A DNA stretch of 12,426 nt from an uncultured Pseudomonadota bacterium. Lineage in GTDB: Bacteria; Pseudomonadota; Alphaproteobacteria; Rs-D84. The first letter of the stretch is position 1, and each line of letters starts with the position of its first letter. The stretch covers positions 1 through 12,426 of the forward strand of contig CACYQE010000016.1 of NCBI GenBank assembly GCA_902776515.1, in the 5' to 3' direction. The position numbers and the translations under genes were made by a program. A model generated the notes under the pieces. The model did no database searches. It was not told the origin of the DNA and saw only the letters and a list, made by a program, of their open reading frames with translations. Shown one piece after another: positions 1 through 6,273 of this stretch.

Positions 1-105
1 TATTTATGGGTTTGATATTCTGATGCAAATGTAAGGGATGGGCATCCTTTTCCAAAGCCGAATCCCCACGTACGGCAGTTAAAACCCCAATGTCGCTTTT
101 TTAAA

Positions 106-137
106 TTGGCAGAACCCCTGTTAGTTTGCTATATTTG
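106..137 (+). promoter_or_regulatory. Candidate Bacteroidetes-type promoter for the LytTR gene
   Basis: TTG at 106-108 is followed 21 bases later by TATATTTG at 130-137. This matches the known Bacteroidetes sigma factor consensus (TTTG or TTG near -33, about 19-21 bases, TAnnTTTG near -7). The predicted start of transcription falls only a few bases before the ATG at 146, so the message would be nearly leaderless. The match is seen in the sequence; promoter activity is inferred. The element is of a type not expected in an alphaproteobacterium, which supports a foreign origin for the left end of the window. Confidence 0.5.
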
Positions 138-145
138 TGTCGGGA

Positions 146-868
146 ATGAAACTGTTTCTAATCATATCATACTGGATAACCGCCATACTTCTGGTGGCGA
201 TTGTACTCAGCAGTCTCGAGTACAGCTTTCTGGAAGCATTGTTCATCGGATCGTTGTTTCTCCCCGGCGCCCTGGCGGCAAAATACTTTTTCCCAATGGT
301 GAGATATGATAAGAAATGGTCGGGCATCGGGGATACAATCTTCTTAGTGCTGGGAATTTTATCAGGGGAAATCATTCTGTTCCTGGTTGCCCATTATTGC
401 ATTCTCTCCTTCAGGGGGAATCTTCCCGGGGCTGTCATAGATTGGCCCGACCTCCCTCACCTCCTGTCGAACCCTGTTTTCATTGCCATCATCTTGACCT
501 CTTTTGCCGCCGGCAGCCATTTCTTCGAAGTGTGGTTGGACAAGAAATACCCTGGCCGGGCAGGCTCCATCTCTTTCACCTCTGACAGGAAGTCTGTGAC
601 GCTGCCGATAAACGAAATCCTATACGTGGAATCCAATGACGATGCTACTACCATCATCGCGTCAGACGGCCGTCGGTTCAAAAATTATACACCAATTTCC
701 CAATGGGAGGCCACTCTCAAACCCCATTTTATCCGGATACATCGCTCGTTTCTCGTGAACAAGGCAGCGATAACCCGAATAGACGTCGACCTCTTATACA
801 TCGACGACATTCAATTACCCATATCCCGGAAGTACAAGAATGCGGTCGGAAGCGTTTTAAACGTTTGA
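146..868 (+). CDS. Membrane-anchored LytTR-domain transcription regulator
   Basis: This encodes a 240-residue protein with four hydrophobic segments (about residues 3-22, 28-50, 62-84 and 110-130), then a LytTR DNA-binding domain (about 143-237). Visible LytTR hallmarks are INEILYVES, the stretch around FKNYTPISQWEATL, FIRIHRSFLVNK and LPISRKYK near the end. There is no phospho-acceptor receiver domain, so it is not a classical response regulator. Proteins with four membrane helices plus LytTR are common in Bacteroidetes, and regulation of nearby genes from the membrane is inferred. I chose the ATG at 146. An in-frame GTG at 137 would add three residues but lies inside the promoter-like TATATTTG. 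Its GC is higher than in the rest of the window and it uses codons such as CGG, AGG and GGG. It ends with TGA at 866-868, tail-to-tail with the broken plsX. The target is unknown. Confidence 0.85.
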   Translation: MKLFLIISYWITAILLVAIVLSSLEYSFLEALFIGSLFLPGALAAKYFFPMVRYDKKWSGIGDTIFLVLGILSGEIILFLVAHYCILSFRGNLPGAVIDWPDLPHLLSNPVFIAIILTSFAAGSHFFEVWLDKKYPGRAGSISFTSDRKSVTLPINEILYVESNDDATTIIASDGRRFKNYTPISQWEATLKPHFIRIHRSFLVNKAAITRIDVDLLYIDDIQLPISRKYKNAVGSVLNV

Positions 869-1709
869 AAACGTGTATCAAGAAAAACGCACCGATAATC
901 GCCAACCAAGACTTCTTCATATTTTCGGTTATAACGCGTTTAATCAATTTGGCCGTTCCTTCGACCGTCTTTAATACGATATTACCGGTAAAACCGTCCG
1001 TAACCACAACCTGGACCCGACCAGCACTGATATCAGTCGGTTCCACAAAACCCAAATATTCAAATGGCAAATCTTCACGATGGGCCGACAAAACCTTGTT
1101 TATATGTTGCAACGTTTCGTTGCCCTTGGTTTCTTCTTCACCTATATTCAAAACACCTAACTTTGGTTTTGGCATTTTACCAATTGTTTCTGCGTAAACG
1201 CCGCCCAAAATTGCAAAATCAAATAAATTTCCCGCATCACATTGAACATTTGCACCCAAATCCAAAACAACCACACGCGAATCCCCCGCCCCAGATGGCA
1301 ACATAGTTGTTATTGCCGGACGCGAAATTCCATCAATCGTTTTTAATGCTAATTTTGATAAAGACATCAAAACACCAGTGTTTCCCGCACTGACCACCGC
1401 GGCAGAATTACCCTCGCGGACATCCTTAATCGCCATATACATTGACGTGTTTTGTGCATGTCTGATAACATCACGAATTTTATCGGTGCCACGAATTATA
1501 TCAGGTGCATCAACTATGACACAGTTACGTGCAACACGCGGATAACGCCGCAATAATCTACGCAAACGCTTTTCTTCGCCAAAAATACGAAAGAAAACAT
1601 TTGTTTCACTATGTTGATACAGGTATTGGTTTATTCCACCCAACACCGCTGCGGGACCTTTATCGCCCCCCATCGCATCAATAGCAATAATTCTTTTATC
1701 GTCCGACAT
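729..1709 (-). CDS. plsX: Phosphate acyltransferase PlsX, C-terminus lost at a sequence junction
   Basis: PlsX converts acyl-ACP plus phosphate to acyl-phosphate, the donor for PlsY in phosphatidic acid synthesis, and acts peripherally at the inner membrane. Clear family motifs are IDAMGGDKGP (residues 10-19), VVSAGNTGVLM (105-115), LDLGANVQCD (149-158), NIGEEETKGNE (188-198) and VVTDGFTGNIVLKT (235-248). The start is the ATG at 1709 (MSDDKR), preceded by AGGT six bases upstream; an upstream in-frame ATG at 1760 would add 17 non-homologous residues. Family members normally continue past a basic KRL-K segment into a conserved NGA...G-NG--VKSHG region of about 55-60 residues. Here homology stops at about residue 286 (near position 852), and the last 40 or so residues are antisense of the LytTR gene, to TAA at 729. 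Identity is certain, but the gene as drawn is not functional-looking. It pairs with rpmF upstream, and fabH, often next, is absent because of the junction. Confidence 0.88.
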   Translation of the reverse strand: MSDDKRIIAIDAMGGDKGPAAVLGGINQYLYQHSETNVFFRIFGEEKRLRRLLRRYPRVARNCVIVDAPDIIRGTDKIRDVIRHAQNTSMYMAIKDVREGNSAAVVSAGNTGVLMSLSKLALKTIDGISRPAITTMLPSGAGDSRVVVLDLGANVQCDAGNLFDFAILGGVYAETIGKMPKPKLGVLNIGEEETKGNETLQHINKVLSAHREDLPFEYLGFVEPTDISAGRVQVVVTDGFTGNIVLKTVEGTAKLIKRVITENMKKSWLAIIGAFFLIHVFKRLKRFRPHSCTSGIWVIECRRCIRGRRLFGLSLPCSRETSDVSG

Positions 1710-1718
1710 ATTACACCT
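1710..1718 (-). promoter_or_regulatory. plsX ribosome binding site next to a terminator tail
   Basis: On the minus strand AGGT (1718-1715) sits six bases before the plsX ATG and decides that start. It directly follows the seven-T tract of the hairpin at 1719-1759, so termination and translation signals abut. Confidence 0.55.
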
Positions 1719-1759
1719 AAAAAAATGCAGAAACAGCACACAACTGCACTGTATCTGCA
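1719..1759 (-). terminator. Intrinsic terminator-like hairpin between rpmF and plsX
   Basis: On the minus strand TGCAGATACAG (1759-1749) pairs with CTGTTTCTGCA (1736-1726): an 11-position stem with one T-T mismatch and a 12-base loop, followed at once by seven T residues (1725-1719). This is the layout of a rho-independent terminator. Because it lies between two genes that usually form an operon, it is probably a partial terminator or attenuator that reduces plsX relative to L32. Stem and T tract are seen; function is inferred. Stem GC is moderate, so read-through is likely. Confidence 0.6.
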
Positions 1760-1778
1760 CATTAATGTTTGGTTTTAA

Positions 1779-1928
1779 TTATTTTGCACCACATGCAGGA
1801 CAAACATGATGTGGGCGTTTCTTTTCGCCACAAACCTTGCATACACCACATGGCATTACAGACAATGCATCATGAGAACGGCGTTGTGCACTGCGTGCTT
1901 TACTTGTTTTACTTTTTGGCGTTGCCAT
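1779..1928 (-). CDS. rpmF: 50S ribosomal protein L32, short zinc-ribbon form
   Basis: This encodes a 49-residue protein beginning MATPKSKTSKARSAQRRSHD, the conserved L32 N-terminus (usually MAVPK-KTSKSR---RRSH). The second half carries a zinc ribbon: C30-K-V-C33 and C43-P-A-C46, with KRPHHV between them, plus an extra C27. L32 is a late-assembling protein of the large ribosomal subunit. ATG at 1926-1928 has AAGGA seven bases upstream; stop TAA at 1779-1781. It is shorter than the usual 55-62 residues because the tail after the fourth cysteine is almost gone. Many alphaproteobacterial L32 proteins lack these cysteines, so the zinc form is notable. Neighbours: 126 bases downstream of rpoC, with its own candidate promoter, and upstream of plsX, the classic rpmF-plsX pairing. 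Confidence 0.93.
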   Translation of the reverse strand: MATPKSKTSKARSAQRRSHDALSVMPCGVCKVCGEKKRPHHVCPACGAK

Positions 1929-1956
1929 TTCATATCCTTTTTATTTACAGTTCCAT

Positions 1957-1984
1957 ATTTTATTACAATCTTTGCATTTTGCAA
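1957..1984 (-). promoter_or_regulatory. Candidate sigma-70 promoter for rpmF-plsX
   Basis: On the minus strand TTGCAA (1984-1979) is followed after 16 bases by TAAAAT (1962-1957), matching -35 TTGACA at 4 of 6 positions and -10 TATAAT at 5 of 6. Transcription would start near 1950, about 20 bases before the rpmF ATG. The region is AT-rich, so chance matches are possible; its place between rpoC and rpmF and the correct distance to the start codon favour a real site. Confidence 0.4.
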
Positions 1985-2016
1985 GGAAAAGTTTATCAAC
2001 AGTGTCTTTGTTATCC

Positions 2017-2040
2017 GGGGGCCCTTTGGTCCAAGCCCCC
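2017..2040 (-). other. GC-rich hairpin downstream of rpoC
   Basis: On the minus strand GGGGGC (2040-2035) pairs with GCCCCC (2022-2017) around a 12-base loop, 14 bases after the rpoC stop. No T tract follows on the minus strand (next bases GGATAACAAAG), so it is not a textbook rho-independent terminator. It could be a 3'-end stabilising or processing structure marking the end of the rpoBC message. Confidence 0.5.
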
Positions 2041-2054
2041 ATCAACAAATTTTA

Positions 2055-5000
2055 TTATATATCCAACAACTGTTGTTGTTCGCCACCTTCACGTGCCAAT
2101 TTTTCCGCCTTTTCTTCTTTTTTGGCGATTTCACGGACACGACGAACGTATGCACCTGTTCCAATTGGAATCAAACGACCAACAATCAAATTCTCGTTAA
2201 TACCAACCAATTTATCGGTTGCACCATTGATTGCGGCATCAACCAAAACCTTGGTTGTTTGTTGGAACGATGCATTTGAAATAAATGAACGTGTGGTAAG
2301 TGATGCACGGGTCAAACCAACCAAAACCTGAGAAGCCTCGGCCGGTTTGCCGCCATCGTGGATAACACGTGCGTTTTCTTCTTCAAAATCAACACGGTCA
2401 ACAACATGTCCCATCAAGAACGATGTGTCGCCAGGATTCGTGATTTCAACACGACGTGTCATTTCACGTATCAAAATTTCAATATGTTTGTCGTTGATGG
2501 ACACGCCCTGTAAACGATAAACCTGTTGAATTTGTTCGACCATAAAGGTTGCCAATGCCTTTTGACCCAAAATACGTAAAATATCTTGGGGCACCGGGTC
2601 ACCATCAACCAATTTATCAGCCTTTCTGACAACATCACCACTGCGGACCAACAAGTTTGTTCCCTTTGGTACCGCATATTCAACCGGTGCCGTGCCATCA
2701 TCAGGTTCAATACGAACAATTATCTTGGATTTTGCATCTTCCAATTCGACTGTTCCATCAATTTCCGCCAACAATGCCGGATTTGCAGGACGACGAACTT
2801 CCAACAATTCTTCTACTCGTGGTAAACCACCGGTAATATCGCCTGTACGTTTTGCTTGGACAGGAATACGTGCCAAAACATCACCCGCAGAAACAGTTGC
2901 ACCGTTGGACACCATCAAAACGGAATGTATTGGTAACAAATATTCAGCAACTTTTTTGCCACCCAGTGACAAAACATCGCCATTTTCATTTACCAATCTG
3001 ATGGCCGGCTGTAACGCCTTTTTGGTGTTTGTTTTCCAATTGATAACTTTACGCGAAACGATACCGGTCATCGCATCAACTTCTTCTTGGAAAGAAACGT
3101 TTTCAATCAAGTCGTTAAAGTTAACGATACCATCTTTTTCTGCAATAATTGTGTTGGAATATGGATCCCATTCTGCAACCTTGGCACCCTTTTCCACGCT
3201 GTCACCGTCATTAACAATCAACATAGATGCATACGGCAATGCACAGCTGAACAATTCGTCACCAGTGTCCGATACAACGGCAATTTTACCATTTCGGGAC
3301 AATACAACAACACGTCCAGCAGAACTCTTGATTGTGCTGACACCATTTAATTTAATCTTACCGGCGACAGGAACTTCAATATAGTGACTTTCTGTTCCAC
3401 CAGATGCAATACCACCAATGTGGAAGGTACGCAATGTCAACTGGGTTCCAGGTTCACCAATGGATTGACCCGCGACAACACCAACGGCTTCGCCGACATG
3501 AACCAATGATTGACGTGACAAATCCATACCATAACATTTTGCACACAAACCGTCACTGCAACATGTCAAAACACTGCGAACATCAACGCTTGGCAAACCA
3601 GATTCATTGATTTTGCGTGCTGCAACCTTGGTAACCAATTCACCGGCAGGAACAATAACTTCCTTGGTGATTGGATGAATAATGTCATGTGCCGCAGTCC
3701 GACCCAAAACGATGTCACCCAATGGAACAGATAATGTTCCACCCTGGTAAACGGGTTTTGCAGTAATGTATTCAGTTGTTCCGCAATCATGTTCAGTAAT
3801 TACAGTATTCAACGCCAAATCGACCAAACGGCGTGTCAAATAACCCGCAGATGCTGTTTTCAACGCGGTATCAGACAAACCTTTACGGGCACCGTGGGTT
3901 GACGTAAAGTATTCCGCCATTGTTAAACCTTCTTTAAAGTTCGAAATAATAGGAACTTCAATAATAGAACCATCAGGTTTAGACATCATACCACGCATAC
4001 CAGCCAACTGTTGAATCTGACGTTTTGAACCACGGGCCTTGGATACAGCCATCATATAGATGGAATTCCAATCATCACCATGATTTTTACCCAATGCAAC
4101 GTATGCCAAATCACCAAGTTTATCGGTTGTTTTGTTCCACATATCAATCAATTTGTTATAACGTTCACCCGCAGACAACAAACCGTTTTGATACTGTTCT
4201 TCAATATCCTTGGCTGCTTTTTCAGCCTCGGCAATCATTTTGTCTTTTTCTTCTGGAATAACAACGTCATCGAAACCAATGGAAATACCACTTCGTGCCG
4301 CTTGTTCAAAACCAGTATTCTTCAACGCATCAGCCAACAAAATCATCGCCTTGTCACCACAACGTTCATACGTTGTTGACAACAATGCCTTGATATCCGG
4401 TTGACCCATAACTTTGTTAACCAAATCAAATGGCATATTTTCAGATTTTGGTAACAATTGACCAATAATCATACGACCCGCTGTTGTTTTATAAATCTTT
4501 CCATTTATACGTGCAACGATTGGTGTATGTAATGTGATGGTCTTGTTTTCCAAAGCCATTTCGACTTCGTCCATACCACTGAAACGAGGCGATTTGTCAG
4601 TGTGTTCACCATTTATCAACGAAATATAATAAATACCCAAAACCATGTCTTGTGACGGAACAGTCATAGGTTCACCGTTTGCAGGTGACAAAATGTTATT
4701 TGTTGATAACATCAATGTCCGTGCTTCCAATTGTGCTTCTAATGAAATTGGAACGTGAACAGCCATCTGGTCACCGTCAAAGTCAGCGTTAAAGCCGGCA
4801 CAAACCAGTGGGTGTAAACGGATAGCTTTACCTTCAATCAAGACAGGTTCAAAAGCTAACAACGACAATCTGTGCAAAGATGGTGCACGATTCAACAATA
4901 CCGGATGTTCGTGAATAACCTTTTCCAAGATTTCCCAAACAATATCTTCACCATTTTCGACCATCTTACGTGCGGTTTTCAATGTATTTGCATAATCACC

Positions 5001-6164
5001 AGCCATTAAACGTGCAAACACAAACGGTTTAAACAATTCCAAAGCCATTGCCTTTGGCAAACCAACCTGGTGCATTTTCAATGATGGTCCAGACACAATA
5101 ACACTACGTCCAGAATAATCCACACGTTTACCCAACATGTTCATACGGAAACGACCAGATTTACCACGCAAAGATCCAGACAAAGATTTCAGTGGTCTGC
5201 GGTTTTGTGAAACCATAGGACGTGCCTTGTGTTCATTGTCGAACAATGAATCAACTGCTTCCTGTAACATACGCTTTTCATTGCGAATGATGATTTCAGG
5301 TGCATGCATTTCCATAAATCTTTTTAAACGATTGTTACGGATGATGACACGGCGATACAAATCGTTCAAATCAGATGCCGCAACATGTCCCGCATCCAAA
5401 GTAACCAACGGACGCATATCTGGTGGAATAACCGGAATAATATCTGGCAACATCCATGCAGGTTCCGTTTTTGAATCCAAAAACGCTTCAACTAATTTCA
5501 ATTGCTTGATAATCGCTTTGCGTTTTGCTTCGGACTTTGTTTCAGCCAACTCTGCACGCAGACGAGTTCTTTCATCACCCATATCTAAATTTGCGATGAT
5601 GCTGCGAACACCTTCGGCACCGATACCCACACGGAATGCATCCGGGCCAAATTCTTCAACAGCAACACGATACTCATCTTCACTGATAACATCATATTGT
5701 TTTAAATTTGTTAAACCAGGTTCAATAACGATATACGCATCGTATGAAATAACCTGTTCCAATTTTTTCTGGGACAAATTATTCAACAATGTCGCAATTT
5801 TGCCTTCACGCAAAAACCAAGTGTGTGCAACCGGCATAGCCAATTTAATATGCCCCATACGTTCACGACGAACAGAAGAAGAACCAACTTCTACACCACA
5901 GCGTTCACAAATGACACCACGGAATTTGATTCTTTTATATTTTCCACAGGCACATTCGTAATCTTTGACAGGACCAAAAATCTTTTGACAGAACAAACCA
6001 TCTGCTTCTGGTTTCAAAGAATGATAGTTAATTGTTTCGGGCTTTGTAACCTCACCATGAGACCAAGACAAAATCTCTTCTGGGGATGCAATTGTGACAC
6101 GCAGTGCATCAAATTGCTCTCTGGTTTCAATTTGTCCAAATATCTTTTGCAACATATTTGCCAT
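2055..6164 (-). CDS. rpoC: DNA-directed RNA polymerase subunit beta'
   Basis: RpoC is the largest RNA polymerase subunit. It holds the catalytic magnesium site and forms the core enzyme with RpoB, RpoA and RpoZ. The 1369-residue product is close to the usual 1390-1410. N-terminal zinc site: C71, C73, C86, C89. Active-site loop NADFDGDQ: catalytic aspartates D461, D463, D465. The bridge-helix/trigger-loop region reads HGARKGLSDTALKTASAGYL, and the second zinc site uses the cysteine in EHDCGT plus CCSDGLCAKC. The C-terminus keeps SNASFQQTTKVL and ENLIVGRLIPIGTG, followed by a charged tail. ATG at 6164 has AAGGAG about eight bases upstream, which favours MANMLQ over the internal ATG three codons on. 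Stop is TAA. It lies 102 bases after rpoB and is surely co-transcribed. No frameshift or missing catalytic residue is seen. Confidence 0.98.
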   Translation of the reverse strand: MANMLQKIFGQIETREQFDALRVTIASPEEILSWSHGEVTKPETINYHSLKPEADGLFCQKIFGPVKDYECACGKYKRIKFRGVICERCGVEVGSSSVRRERMGHIKLAMPVAHTWFLREGKIATLLNNLSQKKLEQVISYDAYIVIEPGLTNLKQYDVISEDEYRVAVEEFGPDAFRVGIGAEGVRSIIANLDMGDERTRLRAELAETKSEAKRKAIIKQLKLVEAFLDSKTEPAWMLPDIIPVIPPDMRPLVTLDAGHVAASDLNDLYRRVIIRNNRLKRFMEMHAPEIIIRNEKRMLQEAVDSLFDNEHKARPMVSQNRRPLKSLSGSLRGKSGRFRMNMLGKRVDYSGRSVIVSGPSLKMHQVGLPKAMALELFKPFVFARLMAGDYANTLKTARKMVENGEDIVWEILEKVIHEHPVLLNRAPSLHRLSLLAFEPVLIEGKAIRLHPLVCAGFNADFDGDQMAVHVPISLEAQLEARTLMLSTNNILSPANGEPMTVPSQDMVLGIYYISLINGEHTDKSPRFSGMDEVEMALENKTITLHTPIVARINGKIYKTTAGRMIIGQLLPKSENMPFDLVNKVMGQPDIKALLSTTYERCGDKAMILLADALKNTGFEQAARSGISIGFDDVVIPEEKDKMIAEAEKAAKDIEEQYQNGLLSAGERYNKLIDMWNKTTDKLGDLAYVALGKNHGDDWNSIYMMAVSKARGSKRQIQQLAGMRGMMSKPDGSIIEVPIISNFKEGLTMAEYFTSTHGARKGLSDTALKTASAGYLTRRLVDLALNTVITEHDCGTTEYITAKPVYQGGTLSVPLGDIVLGRTAAHDIIHPITKEVIVPAGELVTKVAARKINESGLPSVDVRSVLTCCSDGLCAKCYGMDLSRQSLVHVGEAVGVVAGQSIGEPGTQLTLRTFHIGGIASGGTESHYIEVPVAGKIKLNGVSTIKSSAGRVVVLSRNGKIAVVSDTGDELFSCALPYASMLIVNDGDSVEKGAKVAEWDPYSNTIIAEKDGIVNFNDLIENVSFQEEVDAMTGIVSRKVINWKTNTKKALQPAIRLVNENGDVLSLGGKKVAEYLLPIHSVLMVSNGATVSAGDVLARIPVQAKRTGDITGGLPRVEELLEVRRPANPALLAEIDGTVELEDAKSKIIVRIEPDDGTAPVEYAVPKGTNLLVRSGDVVRKADKLVDGDPVPQDILRILGQKALATFMVEQIQQVYRLQGVSINDKHIEILIREMTRRVEITNPGDTSFLMGHVVDRVDFEEENARVIHDGGKPAEASQVLVGLTRASLTTRSFISNASFQQTTKVLVDAAINGATDKLVGINENLIVGRLIPIGTGAYVRRVREIAKKEEKAEKLAREGGEQQQLLDI

Positions 6165-6185
6165 GTTTCTAAGCTCCTTACTTAG

Positions 6186-6273
6186 TTGTTAGTGGTTAGT
6201 GTTAGTGATTAGTGATGGTTGCAGTTAACAATTTTTATGTTAACCGCAAACCACTTACACTACCCACTAATCA
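6186..6273 (-). repeat. Long imperfect palindrome of TTAGTG-like units between rpoB and rpoC
   Basis: The left arm at 6186-6229 contains four TTAGTG units (one as GTTAGTGG, others spaced irregularly) and ends in GTTAAC. The right arm at 6239-6273 begins GTTAAC and is its imperfect reverse complement, with matches such as TTAGTGG / CCACTAA and GTTAAC / GTTAAC and about nine unpaired bases on the left. The loop is AATTTTTAT (6230-6238). It fills nearly all of the 102-base spacer and overlaps the rpoB TAG stop at 6267-6269. It should form a long hairpin in the rpoBC message. No T run follows, so it is not a plain terminator. A dispersed palindromic repeat or an mRNA processing element is plausible. 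Confidence 0.7.

Noticed and set aside
32..54. AAGGGATGGGCATCCTTTT as a possible terminator at the left end
   Set aside because: The perfect stem is only four pairs (GGAT/ATCC) with a short T run; too weak to call. Nothing else in 1-105 is recognisable.
137..145. GTG start giving a LytTR protein three residues longer
   Set aside because: It overlaps the G of the TATATTTG promoter match, and the ATG at 146 gives a cleaner membrane-protein N-terminus. The GTG is not excluded if the promoter is wrong.
703..1197. A 164-codon plus-strand frame spanning the LytTR end and opposite plsX
   Set aside because: It overlaps the LytTR gene in another frame and then runs antisense to conserved plsX codons; the product has no domain-like features.
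5137..5961. A 274-codon open frame on the plus strand opposite rpoC
   Set aside because: It lies wholly antisense to conserved RpoC, shows no recognisable domain or ribosome binding site, and is explained by codon bias of the opposite strand. The same holds for the many smaller plus-strand frames between 1769 and 12359.
6186..6215. TTAGTG units as a telomere-like or CRISPR repeat
   Set aside because: Only a few irregular units inside one palindrome, no spacers of constant size, no cas genes, and an internal position in an operon.
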